64,000 nt of DNA, taken from positions 310,090 to 374,089 of the forward strand of contig NZ_PTRA01000002.1 in assembly GCF_002943425.1 (NCBI RefSeq), read 5' to 3'. Below, piece by piece: positions 1-9,508 of the stretch (position 1 is the stretch's first letter; the number at the start of each line of letters is the position of its first letter). The notes beneath the pieces were generated by a model. That model had not been told where the DNA came from. It saw only the letters and a list, made by a program, of their open reading frames with translations, and ran no database searches. The position numbers and the translations under genes were made by a program. This DNA comes from Siphonobacter curvatus (GTDB taxonomy: Bacteria > Bacteroidota > Bacteroidia > Cytophagales > Spirosomataceae).

Positions 1-3000
1 AAACATTTTCCGGAAATACTTCACGTCTTCAATCCCTACCTGATACGCAATATCCGATACCCGCATCGGGGTGCTGGACAGAAGCTGGGCGGCCCGTTTC
101 ATACGTACATCGCGAATGAATTCAACAACGGTTTGTCCAGTAATACTTTTCAGCCGCCGATAGAATACCGACTGACTCATGCCCATTTCCTGAACCAGGA
201 TCTGAACGTTGAATTCAGGTTCCTGTAATTGGTTTTCGACAATCTGCATGGCCTTTTCCAGGAAGAACTTATCAGCATCCGGAATGACGACTTCGGAGGG
301 CTCCAGCAAAATTTTTCGCTGGTAGTACTCCCGTAGTTTGACCCGGTTCAGCAGTATACTCGTGATTTTGGCGTACAGGATTTTAGGATGGAAGGGCTTG
401 GTGATGTAATCGTCGGCTCCGTGTTCCAGACCTTCCAGTTCGTACACCGCCGCGGCTCGGGCCGTAAGCAGCAACACGGGTATATGACTAGTTTTGGGAT
501 GCTGCTTGATTTTGCGACAAAGTTCCAGACCGTCGCTCCGGGGCATCATAATGTCACTAATGATCAGGTCGGGCAGACTCGTCAGGGCCTGATTCCAGCC
601 ATCCAGTCCATCAACGGCCGTCAGTACTTCAAATTCACCGACCAATAACTGGTGCAGATATTTCCGCACTTCTTCATTGTCTTCCACCACCAGCACGCGG
701 AGCGAAATCGGTAACTGACTGGTTGCCGCCAGGAGTTCCGCGTCGGCCTCGGGTAGCTCCAGCGTAGTGGGAACGGCGGTTTCGGGAACGTGAATTTCGG
801 AGGCTTGCAAATGGCGATTCCCGAAAGGCAGGCGGACTGTGAAAGTAGTCCCCTGATTTGGTGCACTGGTTACCGAAACTTCGCCCCGGTGCCGTTCCAC
901 CCACTGTTTTACCAACGAAAGGCCAATGCCCGAACCTACAATCTTCAGCGTTTGGGTATGAGAAGCCTGGAAATAGGGATCGAAAATGTGCTCAAGTTCT
1001 TCGGTGGGCATTCCTACACCCCAATCCCGTACCTGAATTTCCAGGTAATGCTGTAGAAGCCGACCGTTGTGGTACTCCGCCGACTGCCCGACATCTCCCA
1101 CCACCTGTAAGGACAAGCGAATCCGGTCCTGCGGGCGGGTGTACTTGAAGGCATTCGATAAGAGATTAGTCAGAATGATTTCCAGTTTGTTCCGGTCAAA
1201 ATACAGGTAAATGGGCTCCGCTGGTTTTTCCAGCCGGTAATCCAGTTGCATTTCTTCGGCTTTGAGCTGATAAATGAGATACAGTTCTTGTACAAAACTG
1301 CTGATGTTTTCCCGACTGGCCTTTAGAGACAAATGGCCCGACTCCACCTTGCGAAAATCGAGTAACTGATTCACCAGATCGAGTAGCTTACGCGTCTGGC
1401 TGTGCATGAGTAAGACTTTTTCTCGCAGTCCACTCTGCTGGTATTTGGCAGATACCAGTTCTTCCATCGGCCCCAGGATCAGGGTAAGGGGCGTTCGGAG
1501 TTCGTGGGAGACGTTCGTGAAAAAGCTCAGCTTCAAATCGGTCAATTCCTTTTCTTTTTCATGCTGGAACTTTTCAAAAGCCAGGGTATTTTTCAGATCC
1601 TGCTGAGCCGTAGCGATGCGGCGGTACAACAGCAGAGCCCCCGTTAGGATACAGCCATAGAGTACGTATGCCCACCAGCTTTTCCACCAGGGTGGCAGAA
1701 TCGTTACCTGCACCTGAGCGGCCTGGCTCGACCAGATGCCATCGCCGTTGGTTGCTTTCACCAGGAAGGTATACGTACCGGCAGCCAGGTTTGAAAAACT
1801 GGCCATGCGTTGTCCGCTGGGCAATTCCACCCAATCTGTGTTGTACCCTGTCAGACGATAGGCGTACCGTTGCTTCTTCGGATTGGCATAATTCAGGGCG
1901 ACAAAAGCCAGAGAAAAATCGTTTTCGGAGGCCTCCAGCCGAAGATCCGGATTCGCCGAAAACGGCTTTTCCAGCAGTACTCGGCCGTTTAAGGTATCGC
2001 CGGTAGCTACAGGTTGATTGTGCACGCGGAATTCGGTGATCTGTACCAGCGGCGGATAGGGGTTCGGACGGATTGCGGCGGGTTTGAAAGACGTAATGCC
2101 GTTGATACCGCCGAAGTAAAGCGTCCCATCGCTGGAGCGGTAGGAGGCTCCGACTTTAAAGGAATTACTCTGAAGGCCGTCCGTTACATCATAATGCCAG
2201 AGCTGACGAGTACGGGGATTAAACTGATAGAGACCCGTCCCACCAATCCAGAGGTTTCCCGATCCGTCAAACTGTAAACTTTCAATATCATTTTCGGGTA
2301 CCCAGTGGCGGTAGCGTTCGATGCGTTCCGTACCGGGCGTGAGTCGGTGCAGACCACCCCCGATGGTACCGATCCAGAGGTATCCGACGGAATCTTTGGC
2401 CAGGGGCCAGGCGTAATTCGTTTGCAAACTATTCGGATTACCCGGTTGATGCGTAAAGGCTTTCAGTAAAGACAATTTACCCTGCCGGATCTGGAGCTTA
2501 AGTACGCCCTGATCCCGCGTACTGGCCCATAAACAATCCTGACTGGCGTCGTACAGAAGCGAGGTAATCTGTCGCGTAGGCAAATTATGCTGATCGGGCG
2601 AGTAGGTACCCAGGTAGTTCCCCTGCTCATCGTACGCAAGAATACCGGCACTGCTGGTGGCAACCCAGAGCATACCGTGGCGGTCCTGCGTGATGTGTTC
2701 GATGCAGATGTTTCGCCAGTCCGGTCCGTTCGGGACGGGAGCTTGCAGGCGGGGTGCTAAACTTCCGCCCGGAGCCATCCGCAAGAGGCCTTTGTAACGC
2801 GTACCGATCCATAAAGTGCCCTGGGTATCCTGATAGATAGCCGATACGTCCATGCCATTATCGCGGCCGAATACCGTACTGCTGAGGTAATTTTTGAAGG
2901 TTTTTTGGCGGAGGTCGTAACTGGCAAATCCGTTACGGGTACCCATCCAGATCTGCTGAGCTTTTTCGTCTTTAAAAATAGTATTGATGTAATTGTGAGC

Positions 3001-4110
3001 CGGAGTCGTAGAGCCTAGCATCTGCCGCCGGATGAGTCCGAATGGTTTCGAGCGGAGTTTCAGCAAGTTTAGTCCCCCGGCTGAAGTTGCCAGCCAGAGG
3101 TTGTTAAATCGATCTTCCAGAATATCGTGCACCCGTACGGAATTGATGCTGTATAGATCCGTATCCTGAGGCAGGAAGGTTTGTACATCGGTTACATCCA
3201 GCGGCAGTCCGCTACGCTGGGCAGGCCGCATGAGCATCAGGCCATAACTGGTACCAATCCAAAGCCGCTGAAATGAATCGAGAAACAGACTTTCGATCGT
3301 CGCAAACTGCAAGGGTAGGGCTTGCGGCTGTAAATGGCCCCCTTGAGCAAGGGTAGCCTCTGAAGCCCAGAATACCTGATTTCCCGTACCAATCCACAAA
3401 TCACCCCGGTAATCCCGGTGAAGGGCCCGAATCGATGTCTGATTCAGGGCTTGTACCTGCAAAGCTTTACGAGTATGGGGTTTGATAACCCATAAGCCAT
3501 GATTAAGGGTTCCTACCCAGACCTGTCCGGTACGATCTACCGCGAGCCGGGAGATGCTGGGTTGACCGAAGATCGAAATTCGGGCTATCTTTTGAATATT
3601 TCCCCAAGCATCCAGTTCTATGACAAACAATCCGGCCTGATGCGTAGCCACCCAAAGACGCTGAGGAGCGTCAGAGGTAATGGCGTTGATATTTACTTCA
3701 GATAATTGCTGAGCCAGAGCCTGAAAAGCAGCGGCTCCTGCACATTCCAGAATACTCGAAAAGCGATCTTTTGAAGCGTCATACAGATATAACCCGGCTC
3801 GTTCCACACCCACCCATAGTCGTCCGGCGGGGTCTACATGGAGCGTTCGGACGCGATTGGCTGTCGTGCCCAGGTGGTCATTCAAGGGCAAGTCATACGT
3901 CTTTAAGCTATGCCCGTCGTACCGATCCAGCCCTTTGTTGGTTCCTACCCAGGTAAAACCCAGCCGATCCTGAGCCACGCACATGGCGTCACTGTGGGAG
4001 AGGCCTTCATTGACCGTAATGTGTTCAAAGCGAAAAGGTGCGGATTGAGCCATCGCCGGTATCAGGCAACAACTCATCCAGAAAATACAGCTTAAGAAAA
4101 AGAACTTCAT
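1..4110 (-). CDS. Hybrid two-component sensor/regulator (HTCS), 3' end outside the window
   Basis: One-piece membrane sensor kinase and transcription factor of the kind that controls Bacteroidota glycan loci. The frame is open for 1370 codons from ATG 4110 to the window edge. Visible in order: signal peptide (MKFFFLSCIFWM, ending near AMAQ); about 650 residues of beta-propeller repeats (for example FTWVGTNKGLDRYDG); a Y_Y_Y domain (about 715-790); one membrane segment (about 805-827); a HisKA domain with FFTNVSHELRTPLT (His869); an ATPase domain with NLLSNAFKYT, DWGVGMP and GSGIGLSL; a receiver with DLIISDIMMP (Asp1186); and an AraC-type HTH (YRRLKSITGQTVVEFIRDVR). Only the last turns of the HTH are missing. 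It is divergent from the GH43 gene at 4295, so it probably senses an oligosaccharide released by this locus and activates it. Confidence 0.95.
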   Translation of the reverse strand, partial: MKFFFLSCIFWMSCCLIPAMAQSAPFRFEHITVNEGLSHSDAMCVAQDRLGFTWVGTNKGLDRYDGHSLKTYDLPLNDHLGTTANRVRTLHVDPAGRLWVGVERAGLYLYDASKDRFSSILECAGAAAFQALAQQLSEVNINAITSDAPQRLWVATHQAGLFVIELDAWGNIQKIARISIFGQPSISRLAVDRTGQVWVGTLNHGLWVIKPHTRKALQVQALNQTSIRALHRDYRGDLWIGTGNQVFWASEATLAQGGHLQPQALPLQFATIESLFLDSFQRLWIGTSYGLMLMRPAQRSGLPLDVTDVQTFLPQDTDLYSINSVRVHDILEDRFNNLWLATSAGGLNLLKLRSKPFGLIRRQMLGSTTPAHNYINTIFKDEKAQQIWMGTRNGFASYDLRQKTFKNYLSSTVFGRDNGMDVSAIYQDTQGTLWIGTRYKGLLRMAPGGSLAPRLQAPVPNGPDWRNICIEHITQDRHGMLWVATSSAGILAYDEQGNYLGTYSPDQHNLPTRQITSLLYDASQDCLWASTRDQGVLKLQIRQGKLSLLKAFTHQPGNPNSLQTNYAWPLAKDSVGYLWIGTIGGGLHRLTPGTERIERYRHWVPENDIESLQFDGSGNLWIGGTGLYQFNPRTRQLWHYDVTDGLQSNSFKVGASYRSSDGTLYFGGINGITSFKPAAIRPNPYPPLVQITEFRVHNQPVATGDTLNGRVLLEKPFSANPDLRLEASENDFSLAFVALNYANPKKQRYAYRLTGYNTDWVELPSGQRMASFSNLAAGTYTFLVKATNGDGIWSSQAAQVQVTILPPWWKSWWAYVLYGCILTGALLLYRRIATAQQDLKNTLAFEKFQHEKEKELTDLKLSFFTNVSHELRTPLTLILGPMEELVSAKYQQSGLREKVLLMHSQTRKLLDLVNQLLDFRKVESGHLSLKASRENISSFVQELYLIYQLKAEEMQLDYRLEKPAEPIYLYFDRNKLEIILTNLLSNAFKYTRPQDRIRLSLQVVGDVGQSAEYHNGRLLQHYLEIQVRDWGVGMPTEELEHIFDPYFQASHTQTLKIVGSGIGLSLVKQWVERHRGEVSVTSAPNQGTTFTVRLPFGNRHLQASEIHVPETAVPTTLELPEADAELLAATSQLPISLRVLVVEDNEEVRKYLHQLLVGEFEVLTAVDGLDGWNQALTSLPDLIISDIMMPRSDGLELCRKIKQHPKTSHIPVLLLTARAAAVYELEGLEHGADDYITKPFHPKILYAKITSILLNRVKLREYYQRKILLEPSEVVIPDADKFFLEKAMQIVENQLQEPEFNVQILVQEMGMSQSVFYRRLKSITGQTVVEFIRDVRMKRAAQLLSSTPMRVSDIAYQVGIEDVKYFRKMF

Positions 4111-4173
4111 AGATTGGCTAATATGCCCCTCTGTTTTGACGAAAAAAAGCCTCTCCGGCCATTACATAGGTTT

Positions 4174-4181
4174 TAACTTTG
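4174..4181 (+). promoter_or_regulatory. Candidate -7 promoter box (TAACTTTG)
   Basis: Perfect match to the Bacteroidota -7 consensus TAnnTTTG, about 115 bp upstream of the GH43 start, in the 184-bp divergent region between the HTCS gene and the enzyme gene. No clear -33 element was seen. Confidence 0.5.
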
Positions 4182-4294
4182 TTGTATGAGTTGCCCATGG
4201 GAAATAATTTCGCCCGTAAATCAACTTAAAAAGATCATAAGTTTACTTATTTTCTTCTTATTCGCAAGCATTTCAATTCCTTTTCAAAACCTTT

Positions 4295-6196
4295 ATGTCC
4301 TATCGTATCCTTTTTTGTCTGTGGCTTTTCGTGGGTTTTGTTTCCTCCGGATGGGCCGAACCCCTTCGGAAAGAACCCTATTCAGCGTACCTTTTTGTTT
4401 ATTTTACGGGTAAAGGAGCTAACCAGGAGGCCATACGTTTTGCCGTCAGTACAGATGGGTACAACTACAAAGCCCTCAATTTCAATCAACCGGTTATTCC
4501 CTCGGCTGAGATCAGTGCCACGGGCGGCGTTCGCGATCCGCATATTTTGCGTAGTGAAGATGGCAAGTCGTTTTATATGGTAGCCACGGATATGCACACC
4601 GTTAAAAACAGCTGGGGACCGAACCATGGCATGGTGCTGCTTCGGTCGAAGGATCTACTGCATTGGAAATCCAGTAAGATTGACATTACGCAAACCTATC
4701 CGGCATTCAAGGAAGTAAACCGGGTATGGGCTCCGCAGACCATCTACGATCCCGTCGCAAAAAAGTACATGATTTATTGGTCCATGCGATTTGGGAAAGA
4801 TGCCGACAAGATCTATTACGCTTACGCCAATGCGGATTTCACGGCTTTGGAAAGTACGCCCCAGTTGCTCTTCACCAACCCTCAGGGTGGGTCCTGTATC
4901 GATGCAGATATTATCCGGAAGGATGGCGTGTACCACCTGTTCTATAAAACGGAAGGCAACGGTAATGGCATCAAGCAGTCTACCGCCAAACAATTGACGG
5001 GCCCCTATACTCAGCACGACGCCTACCTGCAACAGACCAATGATCCAGTCGAAGGCTCCGGAATTTTTAAACTCAACCATTCCGATCAGTACATTCTCAT
5101 GTACGATGTCTACACCAAGGGCCGCTACGAATTTACGACCAGCAAAGACCTGGAGCATTTTACAAAAGTAGACCACGAAATTTCCATGAACTTTCTCCCC
5201 CGGCACGGTACCATTCTGCCGATTACGCAGGCCGAGTATCAGGCTCTGACGAAGCAGTGGCCGCTGGCGAATAACCCCGTACTGGGTGGCCATTTTGCGG
5301 ATCCGGAAGTGCTGTATGCGGAGAAAACGGGTAAGTTTTATCTCTATCCCACCAGTGATGGTTTTGATAACTGGGGAGGTACGTACTTCACAACCTTTTC
5401 GTCCACGAATCTGGTAGACTGGCACGACGAAGGCGTTATTCTGGATTTGCCTAAGCAAACCACCTGGGCCAACCGCAATGCCTGGGCACCGTGCATCGTG
5501 GAGAAGAAAATCGGCGGCAAGTATCAGTACTTTTATTACTATTCGGGAGCCCAAAAAATTGGCCTGGCCATCGCCGATGAACCGACGGGACCCTTTACCG
5601 ACATTGGTAAGCCTTTCATTGATAAACATCCCGAAGGCATTAAACACGGGCAGGAAATCGATCCGGATGTTTTTACTGATCCGCAAACGAATAAAAGCTA
5701 TCTATACTGGGGAAATGGCTATCTGGCCGCGGCGGAGCTGAGCGAAGATATGCGTTCGCTCAAACCCGAAACGCAGAAAATTCTAACGCCGGATCAGACC
5801 TTCCGCGAAGGTACCTACGTCATCTATCGGAAAGGAACGTATTACTTCTTCTGGTCGGAAGATGATACCCGCAGTGAAAACTACCGGGTACGCTACGCTA
5901 CAGCAAAGTCTCCGCTGGGTCCTCTGACTATTCCATCCAATAACCTCGTCATCGAAAAAGACAAGAGTCGGGGGATTTACGGTACGGGTCACAACTCGGT
6001 GATTCAGGTGCCGGGCAAGGATGAATGGTACATCGTTTATCATCGCTTCCGCTACCCCGATGGCATTACGCTGGGCGATGCGGCGGGCTATAATCGCGAA
6101 ACCTGTATTGATCGGCTGACCTTCAATGCCGACGGCAGCATTACTCCGACGAAACCCACCTTGGAAGGAATTGCTCCCGTGACTCTAAAGAAGTAA
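4295..6196 (+). CDS. Tandem-domain glycoside hydrolase family 43 enzyme
   Basis: Secreted or periplasmic enzyme, probably cleaving arabinose or xylose-type residues from plant cell-wall polysaccharide. It has 633 residues with an N-terminal signal peptide (ends near GWAEP). Two five-bladed GH43 propellers lie in tandem. The first (about 30-310) shows RDPHI (Asp81), CIDADII (Asp203/205) and EGSGIF (Glu253). The second (about 325-630) shows HFADPEVLY (Asp336), EIDPDVF (Asp456/458) and REGTYVIYR (Glu505). Both triads look complete, so both domains may be catalytic; two-domain GH43 proteins are common in Bacteroidota. It is the first gene of the locus, divergent from the HTCS gene and followed by a strong terminator, so it is separate from the SusCD unit. 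Substrate specificity cannot be read from motifs. Confidence 0.9.
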   Translation: MSYRILFCLWLFVGFVSSGWAEPLRKEPYSAYLFVYFTGKGANQEAIRFAVSTDGYNYKALNFNQPVIPSAEISATGGVRDPHILRSEDGKSFYMVATDMHTVKNSWGPNHGMVLLRSKDLLHWKSSKIDITQTYPAFKEVNRVWAPQTIYDPVAKKYMIYWSMRFGKDADKIYYAYANADFTALESTPQLLFTNPQGGSCIDADIIRKDGVYHLFYKTEGNGNGIKQSTAKQLTGPYTQHDAYLQQTNDPVEGSGIFKLNHSDQYILMYDVYTKGRYEFTTSKDLEHFTKVDHEISMNFLPRHGTILPITQAEYQALTKQWPLANNPVLGGHFADPEVLYAEKTGKFYLYPTSDGFDNWGGTYFTTFSSTNLVDWHDEGVILDLPKQTTWANRNAWAPCIVEKKIGGKYQYFYYYSGAQKIGLAIADEPTGPFTDIGKPFIDKHPEGIKHGQEIDPDVFTDPQTNKSYLYWGNGYLAAAELSEDMRSLKPETQKILTPDQTFREGTYVIYRKGTYYFFWSEDDTRSENYRVRYATAKSPLGPLTIPSNNLVIEKDKSRGIYGTGHNSVIQVPGKDEWYIVYHRFRYPDGITLGDAAGYNRETCIDRLTFNADGSITPTKPTLEGIAPVTLKK

Positions 6197-6217
6197 ACCT
6201 GGCTTTTCATACTTCAA

Positions 6218-6251
6218 AACAGCTGGTGCTCTGAGCATCAGCTGTTTTTTT
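6218..6251 (+). terminator. Rho-independent terminator after GH43
   Basis: Stem AACAGCTGGTGCTC paired with GAGCATCAGCTGTT (one G-T pair), then a run of T. It separates the GH43 gene from the SusCD operon. Confidence 0.85.
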
Positions 6252-6382
6252 ATGGCCTAAGCAGTCCTGCCAATCGCCTTTGGAAGAACGTCTTATTAAC
6301 TCGCTGATACTGAATGTAGCAAAGTCAAATTTACACCCGCTTTTTGACGAAATCGTCCCCGATTATTCTGCTTGAGGACCTC

Positions 6383-6390
6383 TACTTTTG
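6383..6390 (+). promoter_or_regulatory. Candidate -7 promoter box (TACTTTTG) for the SusCD operon
   Basis: Perfect TAnnTTTG match 82 bp upstream of the SusC start. The same octamer TACTTTTG precedes the other two carbohydrate transcription units at 22324 and 26195. Confidence 0.6.
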
Positions 6391-6472
6391 GACTATTCAA
6401 GTAAATAGTTTAACCGACCGCTATCGATTGAATATTAATTCTACCAATAGTTAGACACCTTTTTTACTTCTT

Positions 6473-9400
6473 ATGAAATTTAAATGGCTACTTATTTGTG
6501 GAGCGATGTTACACCTGCGAGGTGGATTCGCCCAGCCCTGGACCGGAAGTCCTTTATACGCGTCAGCGAAAACTTCCCGTCAAGCCATTATCATCACCGG
6601 GAAAGTAACCGACGGCAACGGACAGGGAATTCCCGGTACTAGCGTTTCCTTAAAAGGAACTACGCTGGGAACGAATACCGACACCGACGGGAACTTCAGA
6701 CTCCAGATTCCCGAGGGTACGTCCAGTCCAACCCTGGTTTTCTCTTACGTAGGGTATGCCACGCAGGAAATAGCAGTAGGCTCACAGACTACCATTAATG
6801 TCCAACTGAAAGACGATAGCCGAGCCTTGAGCGAGGTTGTGGTCGTAGGCTATGGTACCCAGAAACGTTCGGACATTACGGGTTCGGTGGCTTCCGTACC
6901 TAAGGGACGTCTGTCGCAATTACCCGTTACTAACGTATTGCAGGCCGTGCAAGGATCCGTGGCGGGGGTAAATATCTCGCAGCCTTCTTCCGTACCCGGT
7001 GCTTCCCCTTCTACGACCATTCGGGGCCAGAACTCGATTAACGCCAATTCGGGACCGTTCGTGGTGGTGGATGGTATTCCGCTGAGCAAGACCGGCGGTT
7101 CGCTCAACGACATCAACCCGAACGACATCGAGTCGATGGAAATTCTGAAGGATGCCTCTGCCGTAGCCATTTACGGTACGAACGGAGCTAACGGGGTAAT
7201 CCTGATTACGACCAAACGCGGTACCACCGGTAAGCCTACCATCCGCTACAATAATTACGTAGGAATTGAAGAGTTCTCGCACATTTTGCGTCCCCGAAAC
7301 GGAGCGGAATACGTTCAAAAATACGCCGATTTTATCGCACAAACGGGGCAGACGGCACCTTTCCCCGTTCCGAACTACGACGAGCTTCCCAATTACAATG
7401 CCGGTATCACGACCGATTGGATCAAAGAATCGACCCAGACGGGCGTATTGCAGGACCACAACTTGAGCATTTCCGGCGGTTCACCCAACGTTCGGTACTT
7501 CGTTTCCGGCGAGTTTCTGGATCAGAAAGGTGTAGTGAAGGGCTATAATTATAAGCGGGCCAGTTTCCGCTCGAACCTTGATGTGACGCTGACGGATTTT
7601 CTAACCGTGGGAACGTCGCTCTTTATTGCCAACAATAACCGCGACGGTGGCCGGGCCAACCTGCTGAATGCTTCAGCCATGAGCCCCTACGGCCAGATGT
7701 ACAATACAAATGGGACGTATAAAATCTTCCCGATGTTCCCGGAACAGTTGTACACGAACCCCCTGCTGGGTTTAACCACGGATCGACTGGATCGGAGTAC
7801 GAACCTGAACGGAAACGGCTACGTAGAGGTGAAGTTGCCCGGTAAACTGGACGGTCTGAAGTACCGCATGAACATTGGGTACTCTTACATTCCAGCCCGT
7901 ACGGGTAGCTACGTAGGTCGTGCAGCCAATGACCTGATCGGAACAGCGAATACGTTTTTCTCAGAAACCAACAGTTTCACGCTGGAAAACATCCTTTCCT
8001 ATACCAAAGATTTTGGGAAACACCACTTTGATTTCACGGGTCTGTACAGTGCTCAACAACGGAAATACGGTACTGCCTCGGGTGAAGCGAAAGGTTTTGT
8101 GAATGATCAGCTTTCCTTCAACAACCTCGGAGCGGGTGCTACCCAGTCCAGTAACTCCTACGCGGATCGCTACGCCCTGAATTCTCAAATGGGTCGGATC
8201 AACTATTCGTATGACAGTCGCTATCTGCTAACCGTTACAGCCCGGAATGACGGATCGTCGGTGTTCGGAGCCAACACGACGAAGTACGGTCTGTTCCCCT
8301 CGGCGGCTTTGGGCTGGAATATCAGCAACGAAGCCTTTATGAAAAATCAGAGCCTAGTTAATAACCTGAAACTGCGGTTCTCATACGGGAAAACGGGGAA
8401 CGAAGCCATCAGCGTGTACCGGACGATTACAACATCCAACACGGGCCGCTCGCCTTTCAACGGCATCAGTACCATCGGAACCTTCCCGGGCAACCTGGGT
8501 AACAACAATCTGCAATGGGAAACGACCTTGAGCCAGAACTTAGGTGTGGATTTCGGACTCTTCAACGACCGCATCAACGGAAGCCTGGAACTGTACAAAA
8601 ACCGCACGAAAGGCCTCTTGCTGTTGCGTAGCCTTCCCATCCTGACGGGTTATTCCAGCGTATTCGACAACTTGGGAGAAACCTCGAATACCGGGGTTGA
8701 AGTAACGCTGAACACGCGTAACCTGACGGCTTCGGATTTTAAGTGGGAGACGACCCTTGTCTTCGCCTCCAACCGTAACCGCATTGTGGATCTGTACGGA
8801 GATAAGAAAGATGATTTAGGTAACCGCTGGTTTATTGGAAAGCCCATCAGTGTCATCTACGATTACCGAATGATCGGGGTTTGGCAACAGGGCGAAAGTG
8901 CGGCCGATCAGGACCCCGGAGCCGTTGCGGGAGATTTGAAGTTTGCCGACATCAACGGAGATGGTAAGATTACTCCCGATGGTGACCGGATTATTCTCGG
9001 ACAAACGGCTCCTAAATGGACGGGCGGTTTAACCAACACTTTCCATTACAAGAATCTGCACTTGAGTGTATTCATTCAAACCGTACAGGGAATAACCCGT
9101 AACAACGCGGATTTGACCTACGCTGACGAAACGGGCAAACGGAATACACCCATTGAAGTAGGCTACTGGACGGCTGAAAACAAAAGCAATACCCGGCCTT
9201 CGCTCGCTTACCGCAATACGCGGGGCTACGGCTACGCTTCAGATGCGAGCTTTACGCGGATCAAGGACGTCACGCTGAGTTACAATCTGAGCCAGAATCT
9301 GGCGAACAAATTGGGTCTGGGTAGCCTAACTGTATACGCCAGTGGTCGGAACCTGTACACCTTTACCAACTGGATCGGTTGGGATCCTGAGGCCGTACAA

Positions 9401-9484
9401 AGCAGCCGTGGTTCAGGAGATTGGACTAATAACTATCCCCTGACTCGTTCACTGGTACTGGGCTTAAATGTTTCGCTTCGTTAA
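6473..9484 (+). CDS. SusC/RagA-family TonB-dependent outer-membrane transporter
   Basis: Outer-membrane barrel that imports oligosaccharides together with its SusD lid, energised by TonB. It has 1003 residues with a signal peptide (MKFKWLLICGAMLH, ends near GGFAQ). The N-terminal extension is a carboxypeptidase-D-like domain (about 40-120, with GKVTDGNGQGIPGTSVSLKG), followed by the SusC signature EVVVVGYGTQKRSDITGS. The plug domain has VVDGIPL and GTNGANGVILITTKRG, and the rest is a 22-strand-type barrel. The C-terminus ends LGLNVSLR, a usual aromatic- and beta-rich barrel closure. SusD follows 24 bp downstream. Transcription probably starts from the TACTTTTG box at 6383 and is probably activated by the HTCS. 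Length and motif order are typical for the family. Confidence 0.95.
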   Translation: MKFKWLLICGAMLHLRGGFAQPWTGSPLYASAKTSRQAIIITGKVTDGNGQGIPGTSVSLKGTTLGTNTDTDGNFRLQIPEGTSSPTLVFSYVGYATQEIAVGSQTTINVQLKDDSRALSEVVVVGYGTQKRSDITGSVASVPKGRLSQLPVTNVLQAVQGSVAGVNISQPSSVPGASPSTTIRGQNSINANSGPFVVVDGIPLSKTGGSLNDINPNDIESMEILKDASAVAIYGTNGANGVILITTKRGTTGKPTIRYNNYVGIEEFSHILRPRNGAEYVQKYADFIAQTGQTAPFPVPNYDELPNYNAGITTDWIKESTQTGVLQDHNLSISGGSPNVRYFVSGEFLDQKGVVKGYNYKRASFRSNLDVTLTDFLTVGTSLFIANNNRDGGRANLLNASAMSPYGQMYNTNGTYKIFPMFPEQLYTNPLLGLTTDRLDRSTNLNGNGYVEVKLPGKLDGLKYRMNIGYSYIPARTGSYVGRAANDLIGTANTFFSETNSFTLENILSYTKDFGKHHFDFTGLYSAQQRKYGTASGEAKGFVNDQLSFNNLGAGATQSSNSYADRYALNSQMGRINYSYDSRYLLTVTARNDGSSVFGANTTKYGLFPSAALGWNISNEAFMKNQSLVNNLKLRFSYGKTGNEAISVYRTITTSNTGRSPFNGISTIGTFPGNLGNNNLQWETTLSQNLGVDFGLFNDRINGSLELYKNRTKGLLLLRSLPILTGYSSVFDNLGETSNTGVEVTLNTRNLTASDFKWETTLVFASNRNRIVDLYGDKKDDLGNRWFIGKPISVIYDYRMIGVWQQGESAADQDPGAVAGDLKFADINGDGKITPDGDRIILGQTAPKWTGGLTNTFHYKNLHLSVFIQTVQGITRNNADLTYADETGKRNTPIEVGYWTAENKSNTRPSLAYRNTRGYGYASDASFTRIKDVTLSYNLSQNLANKLGLGSLTVYASGRNLYTFTNWIGWDPEAVQSSRGSGDWTNNYPLTRSLVLGLNVSLR

Positions 9485-9508
9485 TACGCGATTTTACTCT
9501 TGAACACG

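Noticed and set aside
4655-5686. 343-codon minus-strand open frame inside the GH43 gene
   Set aside because: It is antisense to a clear two-domain GH43, has no family motifs or signal, and its length follows from the codon bias of the real gene.
6920-7459. 179-codon minus-strand open frame inside SusC
   Set aside because: Composition-driven shadow of the SusC plug coding sequence; no recognisable domain.
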